Under the pieces are notes generated by a model. The model did not search any database and had not been told where the DNA came from. It saw only the letters and a program-made list of their open reading frames with translations. Source: an uncultured bacterium (GTDB taxonomy: Bacteria > Actinomycetota > Coriobacteriia > Coriobacteriales > Coriobacteriaceae). From it: DNA of 64,000 bases. The DNA lies in contig CAJMNK010000001.1 of assembly GCA_905214905.1 (NCBI GenBank), forward strand, positions 25,149 through 89,148. The letters run 5' to 3'. Shown here piece after piece: positions 46,178 to 54,332 of this stretch; the first letter of the stretch is position 1, and each line of letters opens with the position of its first letter. Position numbers and translations under genes: made by a program.

Positions 46178-47305
46178 CTAGACCGGCGCGAGGCCGATTC
46201 CGGCCCGAAGGGCGTTGAGCCATGCGGCTTGACGTTTGCGATAACCCTTGATGCGATAGCGGAACCGAACCCCAGCGAGTCGATGCATCATTTGTGCGAA
46301 GGCTTCGAGCGCAACAAGGTCTTTCATTTGGTCGCGATTGATAACCAGGACGTGGATGCCCATTGCCTTGAGTCCATTATTTCGATTGCCATCGTGGATG
46401 CGAGCATTTTGAAGCTCATGCCCAATTCCGTTGTATTCGTTGTCGACTCCGGCTGCCGGGCAATATAGGTCGCAGATGGCATAGGGGATGCCTGAGGACA
46501 TGTTGACCGCAAGAGTGTCGAAGTCGATTCGATGGTTGAGTAGCAGGCCTCCCATGGGCAGGCTGCAGCATCCGAATCCGCCAAAGCGCATGGGCGCGCC
46601 CAGGACGGCGAACATTAAGGACTCCGCTGGGGATGCGGATCCTGCTCGGGCGAGTCTGACGGCCGTGCGAAACGAGGCGTAGGAGCTACTTTTGGCAAAC
46701 TGTGCGACTGCCTCGAGCTCATTTATGGTTGTGGCAGGCTCGCATTTGTAGTGCGCCTGTTCGTAGCGGGTTTCGTCTTGCTTTCCGGGTGCCGGCTGGC
46801 CGCCATGACAATCAAGATCGTCCATCGCTTCGGAGCTACCGGCCTTGGGCCACGTGTCGTCGTGGGCGATGGGGTTGGTTATCTCGGGCGGAAGGGAGTA
46901 GGACCCCAGCAGCTCCATGAGAAGCATCAGGACTTTGGCTACAGGCTCATTCCTAGAGCACAACATGGCTGTCATGGCGGGAGACGTTGCGTAGATGTCA
47001 GCTTCGATGTGCATGATTGCTTCCGCGGGAAGCGGGGCGGTGACGCTGTGCTGGAGAAGACGTCCGTCGGGCCGTCTGTTGTTGCCGCCGGCAACAAGGA
47101 GATCTAGGCGCTCGGAGTCGTCTTCGCTCCAGGCGTCAAGCATCGCAAGAGCTACAAAGTCTATGGCGTCCTTGTTGGGAACACAACTTGCAAGGGCTTG
47201 TGCCTGTTGCCTGTCATCGATGATGCCCCACGGAAGCGCAGAGTACGCCCGTCGAGCGCGGCGAATTGCGCGGAGGGCGGAGAAATGTGAGATCACAGTG
47301 GTCAT
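46178..47305 (-). CDS. Hypothetical protein with a nuclease-like C-terminal domain
   Basis: This 375-residue protein has no recognised N-terminal domain; residues about 100-200 are helical and variable. The C-terminal third (about 265-360) contains YAICDLYCPAAGVDNEYNG, then a His, HDGNRNNGLKAMGIHVLVI and Gln-Met. That D...E-Y spacing and the following N-x-L-x-x-x-G-I-x-V strand resemble DUF559/Vsr-like PD-(D/E)xK endonuclease folds. ATG 47305 lacks a ribosome site, so the start is uncertain. The gene stands alone, bracketed by the two 204-bp elements, which suggests an acquired cassette. A defence or DNA-processing role is conjecture. Confidence 0.6.
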   Translation of the reverse strand: MTTVISHFSALRAIRRARRAYSALPWGIIDDRQQAQALASCVPNKDAIDFVALAMLDAWSEDDSERLDLLVAGGNNRRPDGRLLQHSVTAPLPAEAIMHIEADIYATSPAMTAMLCSRNEPVAKVLMLLMELLGSYSLPPEITNPIAHDDTWPKAGSSEAMDDLDCHGGQPAPGKQDETRYEQAHYKCEPATTINELEAVAQFAKSSSYASFRTAVRLARAGSASPAESLMFAVLGAPMRFGGFGCCSLPMGGLLLNHRIDFDTLAVNMSSGIPYAICDLYCPAAGVDNEYNGIGHELQNARIHDGNRNNGLKAMGIHVLVINRDQMKDLVALEAFAQMMHRLAGVRFRYRIKGYRKRQAAWLNALRAGIGLAPV

Positions 47306-47469
47306 AGCTATAAAGTACTAAGCCGTCGGCGAAATGATGCAGCCGTGGCGTTCTTTTCGCTCAAAGGGGCGTCGTGCGCCGCAGACGGTAGCAGATCGTG
47401 CGAGGGGCCTTGAAAAAGCGGGGCTCAGGGCGCTTGTTTGACCTTGGAGGCATGGATCGAGATAGGTGT

Positions 47470-47673
47470 TGGACAGCTAGTTCAGATTTGTATAAGGCGA
47501 TTGAAGCGTTCCGCCATTGTCGAAGGGTTCGGTGGGCAAAATAGAGTGAATGGCATAGTGAAGACGTCCATAAGAGGAGAGATTGGCCGAGATTATGCCG
47601 GCAGGTGAACCTTTGGCGCATCAAGTGGTCCATGTGGGCGCCCAAGAAAATACAAATTTGAACTAATTGTCCA
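47470..47673. mobile_element. 204-bp MITE-like element, copy 2
   Basis: Ends TGGACAGCTAGTTCAGATTT... (from 47470) and ...CAAATTTGAACTAATTGTCCA region (to 47673) match copy 1 with a few changes. Internally the two share short stretches (GATTGGCC, GAGAT) but are otherwise diverged. Same length as copy 1. Confidence 0.8.
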
Positions 47674-47696
47674 GGGAAGGTTGGCGAGGGATAGAA

Positions 47697-47726
47697 AAAG
47701 GGTCGGAAGCGAGCTTCCGACCCTTT
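47697..47726 (-). terminator. Intrinsic terminator of prs
   Basis: AAAGGGTCGGAAGC and GCTTCCGACCCTTT form a perfect 14-bp stem with a two-base loop; on the minus strand a T-run follows. Confidence 0.85.
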
Positions 47727-47759
47727 AAAAGCATCAAAGATGATGCGATGCGTGGCAGG

Positions 47760-48746
47760 CTACAGCGCGAAGTCGCCGCCGACGAGCGTGGAGACGGGCT
47801 CCTCGTGGTAAACGGCGGAGATGGCCTGAGCGAACTCCTCGGCGACCGAGATGGTCTTGATCTTGCCGCCGACCTCGACGGGAATGGCGTCGGTGACGAC
47901 GCACTCGACGATGGGGGCATCGTTCAGGCGCTCGATGGCCGGACCAGAGAAGATGCCGTGGGTGGCGCAGACGTAGATGTCGCCGGCGCCCATAGCCTTG
48001 AGCTCCTTGACGTTGGCGCACAGGGTGCCAGCGGTGTCGATCATGTCGTCGTTGATGATGCAGGTCTTGCCCTTGATGTCACCGATGATGCCCATGACCT
48101 CGGCGGCGTTGTGGCGCGGACGGCCCTTGTGGGCGATGGCCAGGTCGCAGCCGAGCATGTCGGACAGCTTCTTGGCGGCCTTGGCTCGACCCACGTCGGG
48201 GGAGACGACAACCAGGTTGTCGGTGTCGAAGTGCATGTCGTTGTAGTACTGGCCAAACAGCGGCAGTGCGGACAGGTGGTTAACCGGGATATCAAAGAAG
48301 CCCTGGATCTGACCCTGGTGCAGGTCGAGGGTGATGATGCGGTTGACGCCGGCGCGCTCGAGCAGGTTGGCAACGAGGCGGGCGGTGATGGGCTCGCGCG
48401 GGCCGGCCTTGCGGTCCTGGCGGGCATAGCCGTAGTGGGTGATGACGGCGGTGATGGAGCGGGCGGATGCACGCTTGGCAGCGTCGGTGGCGATGAGCAG
48501 CTCCATGAGCATGTCGTTGACGTTGCCGCCGGCCACGGACTGAATCAGGAAGACGTCGGCGCCGCGGACAGTCTCGTCGTAGCGGGCGTAAATCTCACCA
48601 TTGGCGAACTGCTTTAGCGTAAGGCCCGAAAGCTCGACCCCAAGGTACTCAGCGATCTTCTGAGCGAGGGGACGGTTGGAGGAACCGGAATACACGCGGA
48701 TGGACTTGCGCATATTCTCCGACTTCTCGGGATCATTAATCGGCAT
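47760..48746 (-). CDS. prs: Ribose-phosphate pyrophosphokinase
   Basis: The 328-residue PRPP synthase supplies the purine, pyrimidine and other pathways encoded in this window. Seen are the ATP region QFANGEIYARYDETVRGADVF (split motif), HYGYARQDRKAGPREPITARLVA with the catalytic His, TLDLHQGQIQGFF and the PRPP-binding stretch IINDDMIDTAGTL. GAGAAGGG precedes ATG 48746. It and glmU face the same way but are separated by a glmU terminator. Confidence 0.95.
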   Translation of the reverse strand: MPINDPEKSENMRKSIRVYSGSSNRPLAQKIAEYLGVELSGLTLKQFANGEIYARYDETVRGADVFLIQSVAGGNVNDMLMELLIATDAAKRASARSITAVITHYGYARQDRKAGPREPITARLVANLLERAGVNRIITLDLHQGQIQGFFDIPVNHLSALPLFGQYYNDMHFDTDNLVVVSPDVGRAKAAKKLSDMLGCDLAIAHKGRPRHNAAEVMGIIGDIKGKTCIINDDMIDTAGTLCANVKELKAMGAGDIYVCATHGIFSGPAIERLNDAPIVECVVTDAIPVEVGGKIKTISVAEEFAQAISAVYHEEPVSTLVGGDFAL

Positions 48747-48889
48747 TACCCTTCTCCTTTATATCGAATGCCATATAGATGCCTTGTTGCATTGTAACCG
48801 CGCGGCGGGGTTTATCGGGTCCTGATAACGTCTTTACCGTCAACGGACACGAACCGACCACTCATCCGGTCGCGCAGGTCACGATAGAA

Positions 48890-48922
48890 AAAAGGAGCCG
48901 TCCCCATGGAACAGCTCCTTTT
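48890..48922 (-). terminator. Intrinsic terminator of glmU
   Basis: AAAAGGAGC and GCTCCTTTT form the stem; on the minus strand it is followed by a T-run. Confidence 0.8.
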
Positions 48923-48937
48923 GTGCTTGATAAAACG

Positions 48938-50350
48938 TTATACCTCGTCGTCCTCGTGCAGACGGCGGCGATAATCGGCGGCCCAGCCCTCAATATTTAC
49001 CTGGCGGGCGCGGCCCAGACCGAGTGCGTCGGCCGGGACCGGCTCGGTGATGACGGAGCCGGCGGCCACGAGTGCACCGTCGCCAATCTGGGCGGGCGCG
49101 ACCATCATGGTGTCGGAACCGATGAAGGCATCCTTGCCGATGACGGTCTTGTGCTTGTGGACGCCGTCGTAGTTGCAGGTGATGGAGCCCGCGCCCACGT
49201 TGACGCCGGAGCCCATGGTGGTGTCGCCGATGTAGGACAGGTGCGGAACTTTGGAGCCCTCGCCGATCGTGGACTTCTTGATCTCCACGTGCGTGCCGGC
49301 CTTGGATCCGTCGAGCATGTGGGTACCCGGGCGCAGGTAGGCGCGCGGGCCGCAGTCGACGCCGTTCTCGATGACGGCCTCGATGGCGATGGTCTCATCG
49401 ATGGTGCAGCCGCTGCCGACGGTGGTGTCGGTGAGACGGCTGTTGGGGCCGAGCTGGCACTCCTCGCCCACGGTGACGTGGCCGATCAGGTGCGTCTGCG
49501 GCCACACGACGGTATCGCGGCCGATGGTGGCGTCGGGGCCAATCCAGGCCTGCGCGGGATCGATGAACGTGACGCCCTCGGCCATCCAGTGCTCGTTGAT
49601 GCGGTCGCGCGCGATGGCGGTGAGCTGTGCGAGCTGGATGCGGCTGTTGACGCCCAGACCGTCGCGGTAGTCGTCGCAGTGGAAGATGGAGACTGCCTGG
49701 CCGTGGCCTTTGAGGATCTCGAGCATGTCGGGCAGGTAGTACTCGGACTGCGCGTTGTCGTTGCCGATCTCGTCGATGTGGGCGGCGAGCTGCGCGCCGT
49801 CGAAGGCGTAGCAGCCGGCGTTGCACTCGAGTAGCTCGGCGGCCTGCTCGGGCGTGCAGTCCTTCTGCTCGATGATGCGCTCGATCTGGCCGTCGGCGCC
49901 CAGCTTGATGCGGCCGTAGCCGAAGGGGTCGGGCGGGGTCATGGTCATGACGGTGCAGGCGAGCTCGCCGGTGGCGACGGTCTGCGCGAACTTGGCGACG
50001 GTGTCGGCGGTGATGAGCGGCAGGTCGCCGTTGAGCACGACGACCGGGCCTTGCGTGATGCCGCAGGCCTCGAGCGCGACCTTGACGGCGTGGCCGGTGC
50101 CCAGGCGCTCGGTCTGCTCGACGCACTCGACCTTGGTGGTGCTGGTGGCGTAGGCGCCGTCGATGAGGGCGCGCATCTCGTCGGCGTGGCTGCCGATGAC
50201 GACTACGACGCGGTTGCAGCCGGCCTTGATGGTGGCGTCGACGATCCACTGGACCATGGGCTTACCCAGGATCTTGTGCGAAACCTTGCAGTGGTTCGAC
50301 TTCATGCGGGTGCCCTCGCCGGCGGCGAGGATAATTGCGGTTGCGTCCAT
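48938..50350 (-). CDS. glmU: Bifunctional UDP-GlcNAc pyrophosphorylase / GlcN-1-P acetyltransferase
   Basis: The 470-residue enzyme makes UDP-GlcNAc for peptidoglycan. The N-terminal nucleotidyltransferase begins AIILAAGEGTRMKSNHCKVSHKI and has LNGDLPLI; the C-terminal left-handed beta helix carries hexapeptide repeats (LRPGTHMLDGSKAGTHVEIKKS, YIGDTTMGSGVNVGAGSITCNYDG). ATG 50350 has CAGGAG seven bases upstream; the much longer frame upstream is antisense to the ECF gene and was rejected. Confidence 0.95.
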   Translation of the reverse strand: MDATAIILAAGEGTRMKSNHCKVSHKILGKPMVQWIVDATIKAGCNRVVVVIGSHADEMRALIDGAYATSTTKVECVEQTERLGTGHAVKVALEACGITQGPVVVLNGDLPLITADTVAKFAQTVATGELACTVMTMTPPDPFGYGRIKLGADGQIERIIEQKDCTPEQAAELLECNAGCYAFDGAQLAAHIDEIGNDNAQSEYYLPDMLEILKGHGQAVSIFHCDDYRDGLGVNSRIQLAQLTAIARDRINEHWMAEGVTFIDPAQAWIGPDATIGRDTVVWPQTHLIGHVTVGEECQLGPNSRLTDTTVGSGCTIDETIAIEAVIENGVDCGPRAYLRPGTHMLDGSKAGTHVEIKKSTIGEGSKVPHLSYIGDTTMGSGVNVGAGSITCNYDGVHKHKTVIGKDAFIGSDTMMVAPAQIGDGALVAAGSVITEPVPADALGLGRARQVNIEGWAADYRRRLHEDDEV

Positions 50351-50382
50351 GTGATCTCCTGTTACGTTATAGAGACGTGTGT

Positions 50383-50410
50383 TTGGAAACGATACACGGC
50401 GCAATATGAT
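50383..50410 (+). promoter_or_regulatory. Candidate promoter of the ECF transporter genes
   Basis: TTGGAA at 50383-50388 and TATGAT at 50405-50410 with a 16-base spacer, in the divergent region with glmU, about 140 bases before the GTG start. Confidence 0.45.
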
Positions 50411-50548
50411 ACCGCAGGCACATGATGAGCGCGTAACGATTGGTTTGCGGCGGTTGAGGCTTGCGCCGCCGTCGTGGCGTTTGCGCTGGTTGTGCATGGC
50501 GGCGGCGCTGCGGCGTTGGCGTTTTGCGCAAGGGGATGGGAGGTGCCC

Positions 50549-51436
50549 GTGGATATCATGCGAGAGAAATCGGGCAACGAGCCCGTCGCGGCATTCTCGA
50601 TGTCGCATCCGGCGGTGCCGGCACTCTACATGGTGCTGACGTTGGGGCTCACTATGTTCTCGATGCAACCGGTGCTGATCGCGCTGTCGCTCGCGGGCGG
50701 GTTGGCGTATGGATTTGCGACGCGCGGGGCTGCCCGCACGTTGGGCGCGCTTCGCTGGCAGCTGCCGGTGATTTTGATCATTGCACTGGTCAACCCGCTG
50801 TTTAGTGCATCGGGCTCGACGGAGCTGTTTCATATTGGCATGCGCGTGGTGTATTTGGAGAGCATGATGTACGGCCTGTGCATGGGCGGGCTGTTTGTGG
50901 CGAGCGTGCTGTGGTTTGAGGCCGCGGCGTCGATGCTCGAATACGACAAGGTGCTTGCGCTTTTGGGCAACGCCGCGCCGGTGATCGCGCTCATGATCTC
51001 GATGTGCATGCGGCTTATCCCACAGTTTTTGCGCCGCGGCCGCACGGTGCTGGCGGTGCAGGATGCGATTGATGTACCGGGACGCGCGCCGGCTGACCCC
51101 GTGCGCTCGCGCCTGCGGGCGTCGAGCGTGTTGATGGGCTGGGGCATGGAAGATTCGCTGGAGCGCGCGGATGCCATGCGTTCGCGCGGGTGGGGTGCCG
51201 CGACGCGTCGTACGACGTATGCGCGGTATCGGCTGGGCCGCGGCGACGCTGCCGCGCTGGTTGGACTTGCGGTGTTTGGTGCCGCCGCGGTGGCGGTGGC
51301 ATGGACCGCGACAACGCAGTATTCGTTTTACCCGCAGCTTTCGGTGCCCGCGCCGTGGCTGGGCTATGTCGTGTACGCTGCCTGGATGGTGCTGCCCTGC
51401 GTGTTGCATGCGATCGATGAGAAGAGGTTCGGCTGA
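50549..51436 (+). CDS. ECF transporter transmembrane component (EcfT)
   Basis: The 295-residue membrane protein has several helices and the EcfT coupling motifs: LIPQFLRRGRTVLAVQDA and the second Ala-Arg-Gly-type motif ADAMRSRGWGA, which contact the ATPases. I chose GTG 50549 since GGGAGG is suitably placed; an in-frame ATG at 50474 has no ribosome site. It overlaps the fused ATPase gene by one base (TGATG) and begins a T-A-A-S set. Confidence 0.87.
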   Translation: MDIMREKSGNEPVAAFSMSHPAVPALYMVLTLGLTMFSMQPVLIALSLAGGLAYGFATRGAARTLGALRWQLPVILIIALVNPLFSASGSTELFHIGMRVVYLESMMYGLCMGGLFVASVLWFEAAASMLEYDKVLALLGNAAPVIALMISMCMRLIPQFLRRGRTVLAVQDAIDVPGRAPADPVRSRLRASSVLMGWGMEDSLERADAMRSRGWGAATRRTTYARYRLGRGDAAALVGLAVFGAAAVAVAWTATTQYSFYPQLSVPAPWLGYVVYAAWMVLPCVLHAIDEKRFG

Positions 51437-53079
51437 TGGCTCGGTTGGATAGGGGCCCGGTGTCGGGCGCGGCGTGCGGCCCGGATATGCCGGCGATTGA
51501 GGTGCGGAGCCTGAGCTTTGCCTACCCCGGGGCTGATGCTGCGGTGCTCGAGGGGCTCGACTGGTCTGTTCCCCAAGGTGCATTTGCGCTGCTTGTTGGC
51601 GGTACCGGATCGGGTAAGTCGACGCTGCTGTCGCTGCTCAAGCCCGAGATCGCTCCGGCGGGCGAGCGCACCGGCGATGCGCGCGTGCTGGGCGAGAACG
51701 TTGCCGACATGGACGTGCGCGCGTCTGCGGAGTGCGTGGGCTACGTGTTCCAGGATCCCGAGAACCAGATTGTGTGCGAGACCGTGTGGCACGAGATGGC
51801 GTTTGGCCTAGAGAATCTGGGTGTGTCGCGCGACGAGATGCGCCGCCGTGTTGCCGAGACCAGTTATTTCTTTGGTCTGGAGGACTGGCTTCATCGCGAT
51901 ACCGATACGCTTTCGGGTGGCCGCAAGCAGCTGCTGTCGCTTGCCGCCGTCCTGGCGCTGCGTCCGCGTGTGCTGCTACTCGACGAGCCCACGTCTCAGC
52001 TCGATCCCGTTGCCGAGAAGAATTTTCTGCACGCGCTGTTTCGCGTGAACCGTGAGCTGGGCTGCACGGTTGTTGTGGCTACGCATCAACCGCGGCCGAT
52101 GCTCGAGTATGCGACGTGTACGTACCGGATTGAGGGCGGTCGTGTGCGCGAGGTGGCGGATATGGCTTCTTTGGGACGCCGAGAATCGCTGTTTTCCGAT
52201 GACATGTTGGGGTGGGGTGCCATCCGATGTGCAAAAAACGGAGTATTCAGCAGGCGTGAGGACAATTTGGGCTCTCTGGAGCCGCCCGGGGACGTATCGA
52301 GCGCGAAAAAAAGTTCGGAATTGGACAAATCGTCCGAATTTGTGGCGCAAACGTCGCTCGAGAACGGCTCGGAAGCCTTCCCACGCACGGATGAAAGCAG
52401 AATACTCCAAAAAATGCACGGCGGATCGGCTGCCACCCTGTCGGAAGGCTGGTTTCGCTACGATCGCGTTGGCGGCTGGGTGCTGCGCGGGCTCGATGTG
52501 ACGTTTTCAGCCGGCGCGGTGCATGCGGTCGTGGGCGGAAACGGCTGCGGCAAGTCGACGATGCTCTCGGTGCTGGCCAAGACGGCTAAGCTGCAGCGTG
52601 GCCGCATGGTGCGCGGGACGGCTTCGGCGGCGCTGCTGCCGCAGAATCCCAAGGCATTGCTGGTTGCCGAAACGGTGCGCGACGAGCTGATGGAATGGGC
52701 TTCGGCCTGCGGATACGACGAGGCCGCAGCACGGGAGCAGACAGCGCGCTTGGGCCTGGTGGGCTTGGAGGCGCGTCACCCGTACGATCTTTCGGGCGGT
52801 CAGCGCCAGCTGCTTGCGTTGGCAAAGCTGCTGTTGATTGGTCCGGAGCTGCTGCTGCTTGATGAGCCCACCAAGGGTTTGGACTTGGCCAGCCGCCGCA
52901 TCATCGCTCGCGCCCTGCGTGACCATGCGAATGCCGGCGGTACCGTCATCATGGCCACGCACGACCTGGACTTCGCCGAGCAAGTTGCCGACGACGTTGC
53001 CATGATGTTCGACGGCGAGATCGCCTGCATGGAGCCTCCGGCAGATTTCTTTGCCGACAACGTGTTTTATAGGGCGTGA
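51436..53079 (+). CDS. Fused ECF ATPase with two ABC domains (EcfA-EcfA')
   Basis: The 547-residue protein joins both ECF ATPase subunits. Domain 1 (about 20-245): Walker A GGTGSGKST (Lys61), VFQDPENQIV, LSGGRKQLLSLAAVLAL and LLLDEPTSQLDP. Domain 2 (about 335-545): Walker A GGNGCGKST (Lys373), LSGGQRQLLALAKLLL, LLLDEPTKGLDL and ATHDLDFA. The linker (about residues 265-328) is Lys/Ser/Glu-rich and is encoded by an inverted-repeat element at 52229-52419 that has been read through in frame. Partner T and S proteins are encoded on either side. Confidence 0.9.
   Translation: MARLDRGPVSGAACGPDMPAIEVRSLSFAYPGADAAVLEGLDWSVPQGAFALLVGGTGSGKSTLLSLLKPEIAPAGERTGDARVLGENVADMDVRASAECVGYVFQDPENQIVCETVWHEMAFGLENLGVSRDEMRRRVAETSYFFGLEDWLHRDTDTLSGGRKQLLSLAAVLALRPRVLLLDEPTSQLDPVAEKNFLHALFRVNRELGCTVVVATHQPRPMLEYATCTYRIEGGRVREVADMASLGRRESLFSDDMLGWGAIRCAKNGVFSRREDNLGSLEPPGDVSSAKKSSELDKSSEFVAQTSLENGSEAFPRTDESRILQKMHGGSAATLSEGWFRYDRVGGWVLRGLDVTFSAGAVHAVVGGNGCGKSTMLSVLAKTAKLQRGRMVRGTASAALLPQNPKALLVAETVRDELMEWASACGYDEAAAREQTARLGLVGLEARHPYDLSGGQRQLLALAKLLLIGPELLLLDEPTKGLDLASRRIIARALRDHANAGGTVIMATHDLDFAEQVADDVAMMFDGEIACMEPPADFFADNVFYRA
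52229..52419. repeat. Inverted-repeat element inserted inside the ECF ATPase gene
   Basis: Ends GTGCAAAAAACGGAGTATTC (52229-52248) and the imperfect complement at 52400-52419 (GAATACTCC...TGCAC) bound a 191-bp segment with less GC than its surroundings and an inner hairpin (GGAC...GTCC, about 52330-52345). It encodes only the linker between the two ABC domains. Confidence 0.75.
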
Positions 53080-53083
53080 TGGG

Positions 53084-53797
53084 ATGACGGACTGTCGTTT
53101 CTCGCGCTTGCTTGCAAAACTGGAGATCCCGCTGCTGCTGGCGGTGCCAGCCGTGATGGCTGCGGCGTTGCTGGCGGGCGTTGAGCAGGCAGCGTTGGCC
53201 ATGCTTGTCGTGGTGGCGCTGGTGCTTGCGCTGTTCTTTGCGGGTTACGAGGTGTCGCGCCCGGGCCTGCGCCAGATTATGCCCACGCTGGTGTTGGCGG
53301 CGTTGGCCGCGGCGGGGCGCATCTTGTTTGGCCCCATTCCCGACTTTAAACCGGTGAGCGCCATCGCCATTATCGCGGGGGCGACGCTTGGTCGCCGCAA
53401 TGGTTTTATGGTTGGCGCGCTGGCGGCGCTGACCAGCAATTTCTTTTTTGGACAGGGCATGTGGACGCCGTGGCAGATGTATGCCTGGGGTCTGGTTGGC
53501 TATGTTGGCGGCGCGCTGGCGCATGCGGGCGCGTTCGACCGTGCGGATGGAACCGTGCGCATGCCGGCGCTGATGGCGTACGGCTTTGCCTCGGGCTTGC
53601 TCTACGGCGTTGTGATCAACGCGTATGACATCATCGGTTTTGTGCAGCCGCTCACGTGGACGGGCGCCATAGCGCGTCTTGCCACCGCCGTACCGTTCGA
53701 TATCACGCACGGACTCGCGACCTGCGTGTTTTTGGCCGCTCTGTACAAGCCCTGGTGTCGCCGCATCAACCGCGTCGTCGTGAAGTACGGGCTGTAG
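53084..53797 (+). CDS. ECF transporter substrate-binding component (S component)
   Basis: The 237-residue protein has about six membrane helices. FGPIPDFKPVSAIAIIAGATLGRRNGFMVGALAALTSNFFFGQG (in parts) and WTPWQMYAWGLVGYVGGAL are typical of S components of the cobalamin/other-vitamin branch. The exact substrate (cobalamin, another vitamin or a metal chelate) cannot be decided. ATG 53084 lies four bases after the ATPase stop. It ends the transporter set, followed by repeat elements. Confidence 0.8.
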   Translation: MTDCRFSRLLAKLEIPLLLAVPAVMAAALLAGVEQAALAMLVVVALVLALFFAGYEVSRPGLRQIMPTLVLAALAAAGRILFGPIPDFKPVSAIAIIAGATLGRRNGFMVGALAALTSNFFFGQGMWTPWQMYAWGLVGYVGGALAHAGAFDRADGTVRMPALMAYGFASGLLYGVVINAYDIIGFVQPLTWTGAIARLATAVPFDITHGLATCVFLAALYKPWCRRINRVVVKYGL

Positions 53798-53842
53798 TGG
53801 TGGTTGCGCCGAGGCAAGAACCAATACTGTCTTGGTGTTATA

Positions 53843-53998
53843 TCAAAACTATGCCGGTTTACGGGGCTAGATTGGCACAGACAGACCATACCGGCTTTTT
53901 TCGAAATGGAGTAAGCCGTTTGCCTGCGGTTTTATTATTTCGGAATTGCGTATGGTTGGGGGTTTGCGATTTAGCCCCGTAAACCGGCATAGTTTTGA
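53843..53998. repeat. 156-bp element with 27-bp terminal inverted repeats
   Basis: The ends TCAAAACTATGCCGGTTTAC... (53843-53869) and their exact complement (53972-53998) match over 27 bp. The interior of 102 bp is partly self-complementary and AT-rich. No target duplication is evident. Confidence 0.85.
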
Positions 53999-54044
53999 AA
54001 TGGCAGGTTGATATGACGGGCATCGTGGCCCTCAAGAGCCAAGC

Positions 54045-54315
54045 TGATCCGTTATCTTCCGTCCCCAGACGTCCTCGGGGAGTCAACTGAACCCGCCCGC
54101 TACGAAATCGGCCCATCTACTACGTTTAGCCTGATACCCCCGACCATGACCGCGTTTTATGAAAAACCGCAGGCTTTCTACCTGCGGTTTTCTTTTTGCG
54201 TTGTTCGCTGTGGTTGAGGGTAGTGGCTTAAACGTAGTAGATGGGCCGATTTCGTGGCGGGTGGGTCGCGTGGATGCCCTCGCGAGGTGAAAATGATCCG
54301 TTTTCCTCCGTCCCC
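54045..54315. repeat. 22-bp direct repeats flanking the 152-bp element
   Basis: TGATCCGTT-W-TC-Y-TCCGTCCCC occurs at 54045-54066 and 54294-54315 with two differences. Parts of the flanks between them (CGTRGCGGGYGGGT) are mirror images, so the whole is a nested, imperfect palindrome. Confidence 0.7.
54103..54254. repeat. 152-bp element with 26-bp terminal inverted repeats and internal terminator hairpin
   Basis: CGAAATCGGCCCATCTACTA... (54103-54128) and its exact complement (54229-54254). At the centre lies AAAACCGCAGG-N7-CCTGCGGTTTT (54163-54191) followed by CTTTTT, a strong terminator usable in both directions for the converging S-component and xthA genes. Confidence 0.85.
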
Positions 54316-54332
54316 GGGGGATCGTTTGGGGG

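Larger units (their letters stand above)
53798..54332. other. 535-bp repeat-rich intergenic region
   Basis: No gene is seen. It consists of a 156-bp inverted-repeat element (53843-53998), a short spacer with GTTGATATGAC, a 22-bp direct-repeat half (54045-54066), a 152-bp inverted-repeat element (54103-54254) and the other direct-repeat half (54294-54315). It lies between two converging genes. Confidence 0.8.

Noticed and set aside
50411..50548. Cobalamin riboswitch before the ECF genes
   Set aside because: I looked for a B12-box-like conserved stretch in the leader and found none; the sequence is GC-rich without the expected motif.
50351..51583. N-terminal extension of glmU to 881 codons
   Set aside because: The extension is antisense to the EcfT gene and low complexity; ATG 50350 has a good ribosome site and the standard GlmU N-terminus.
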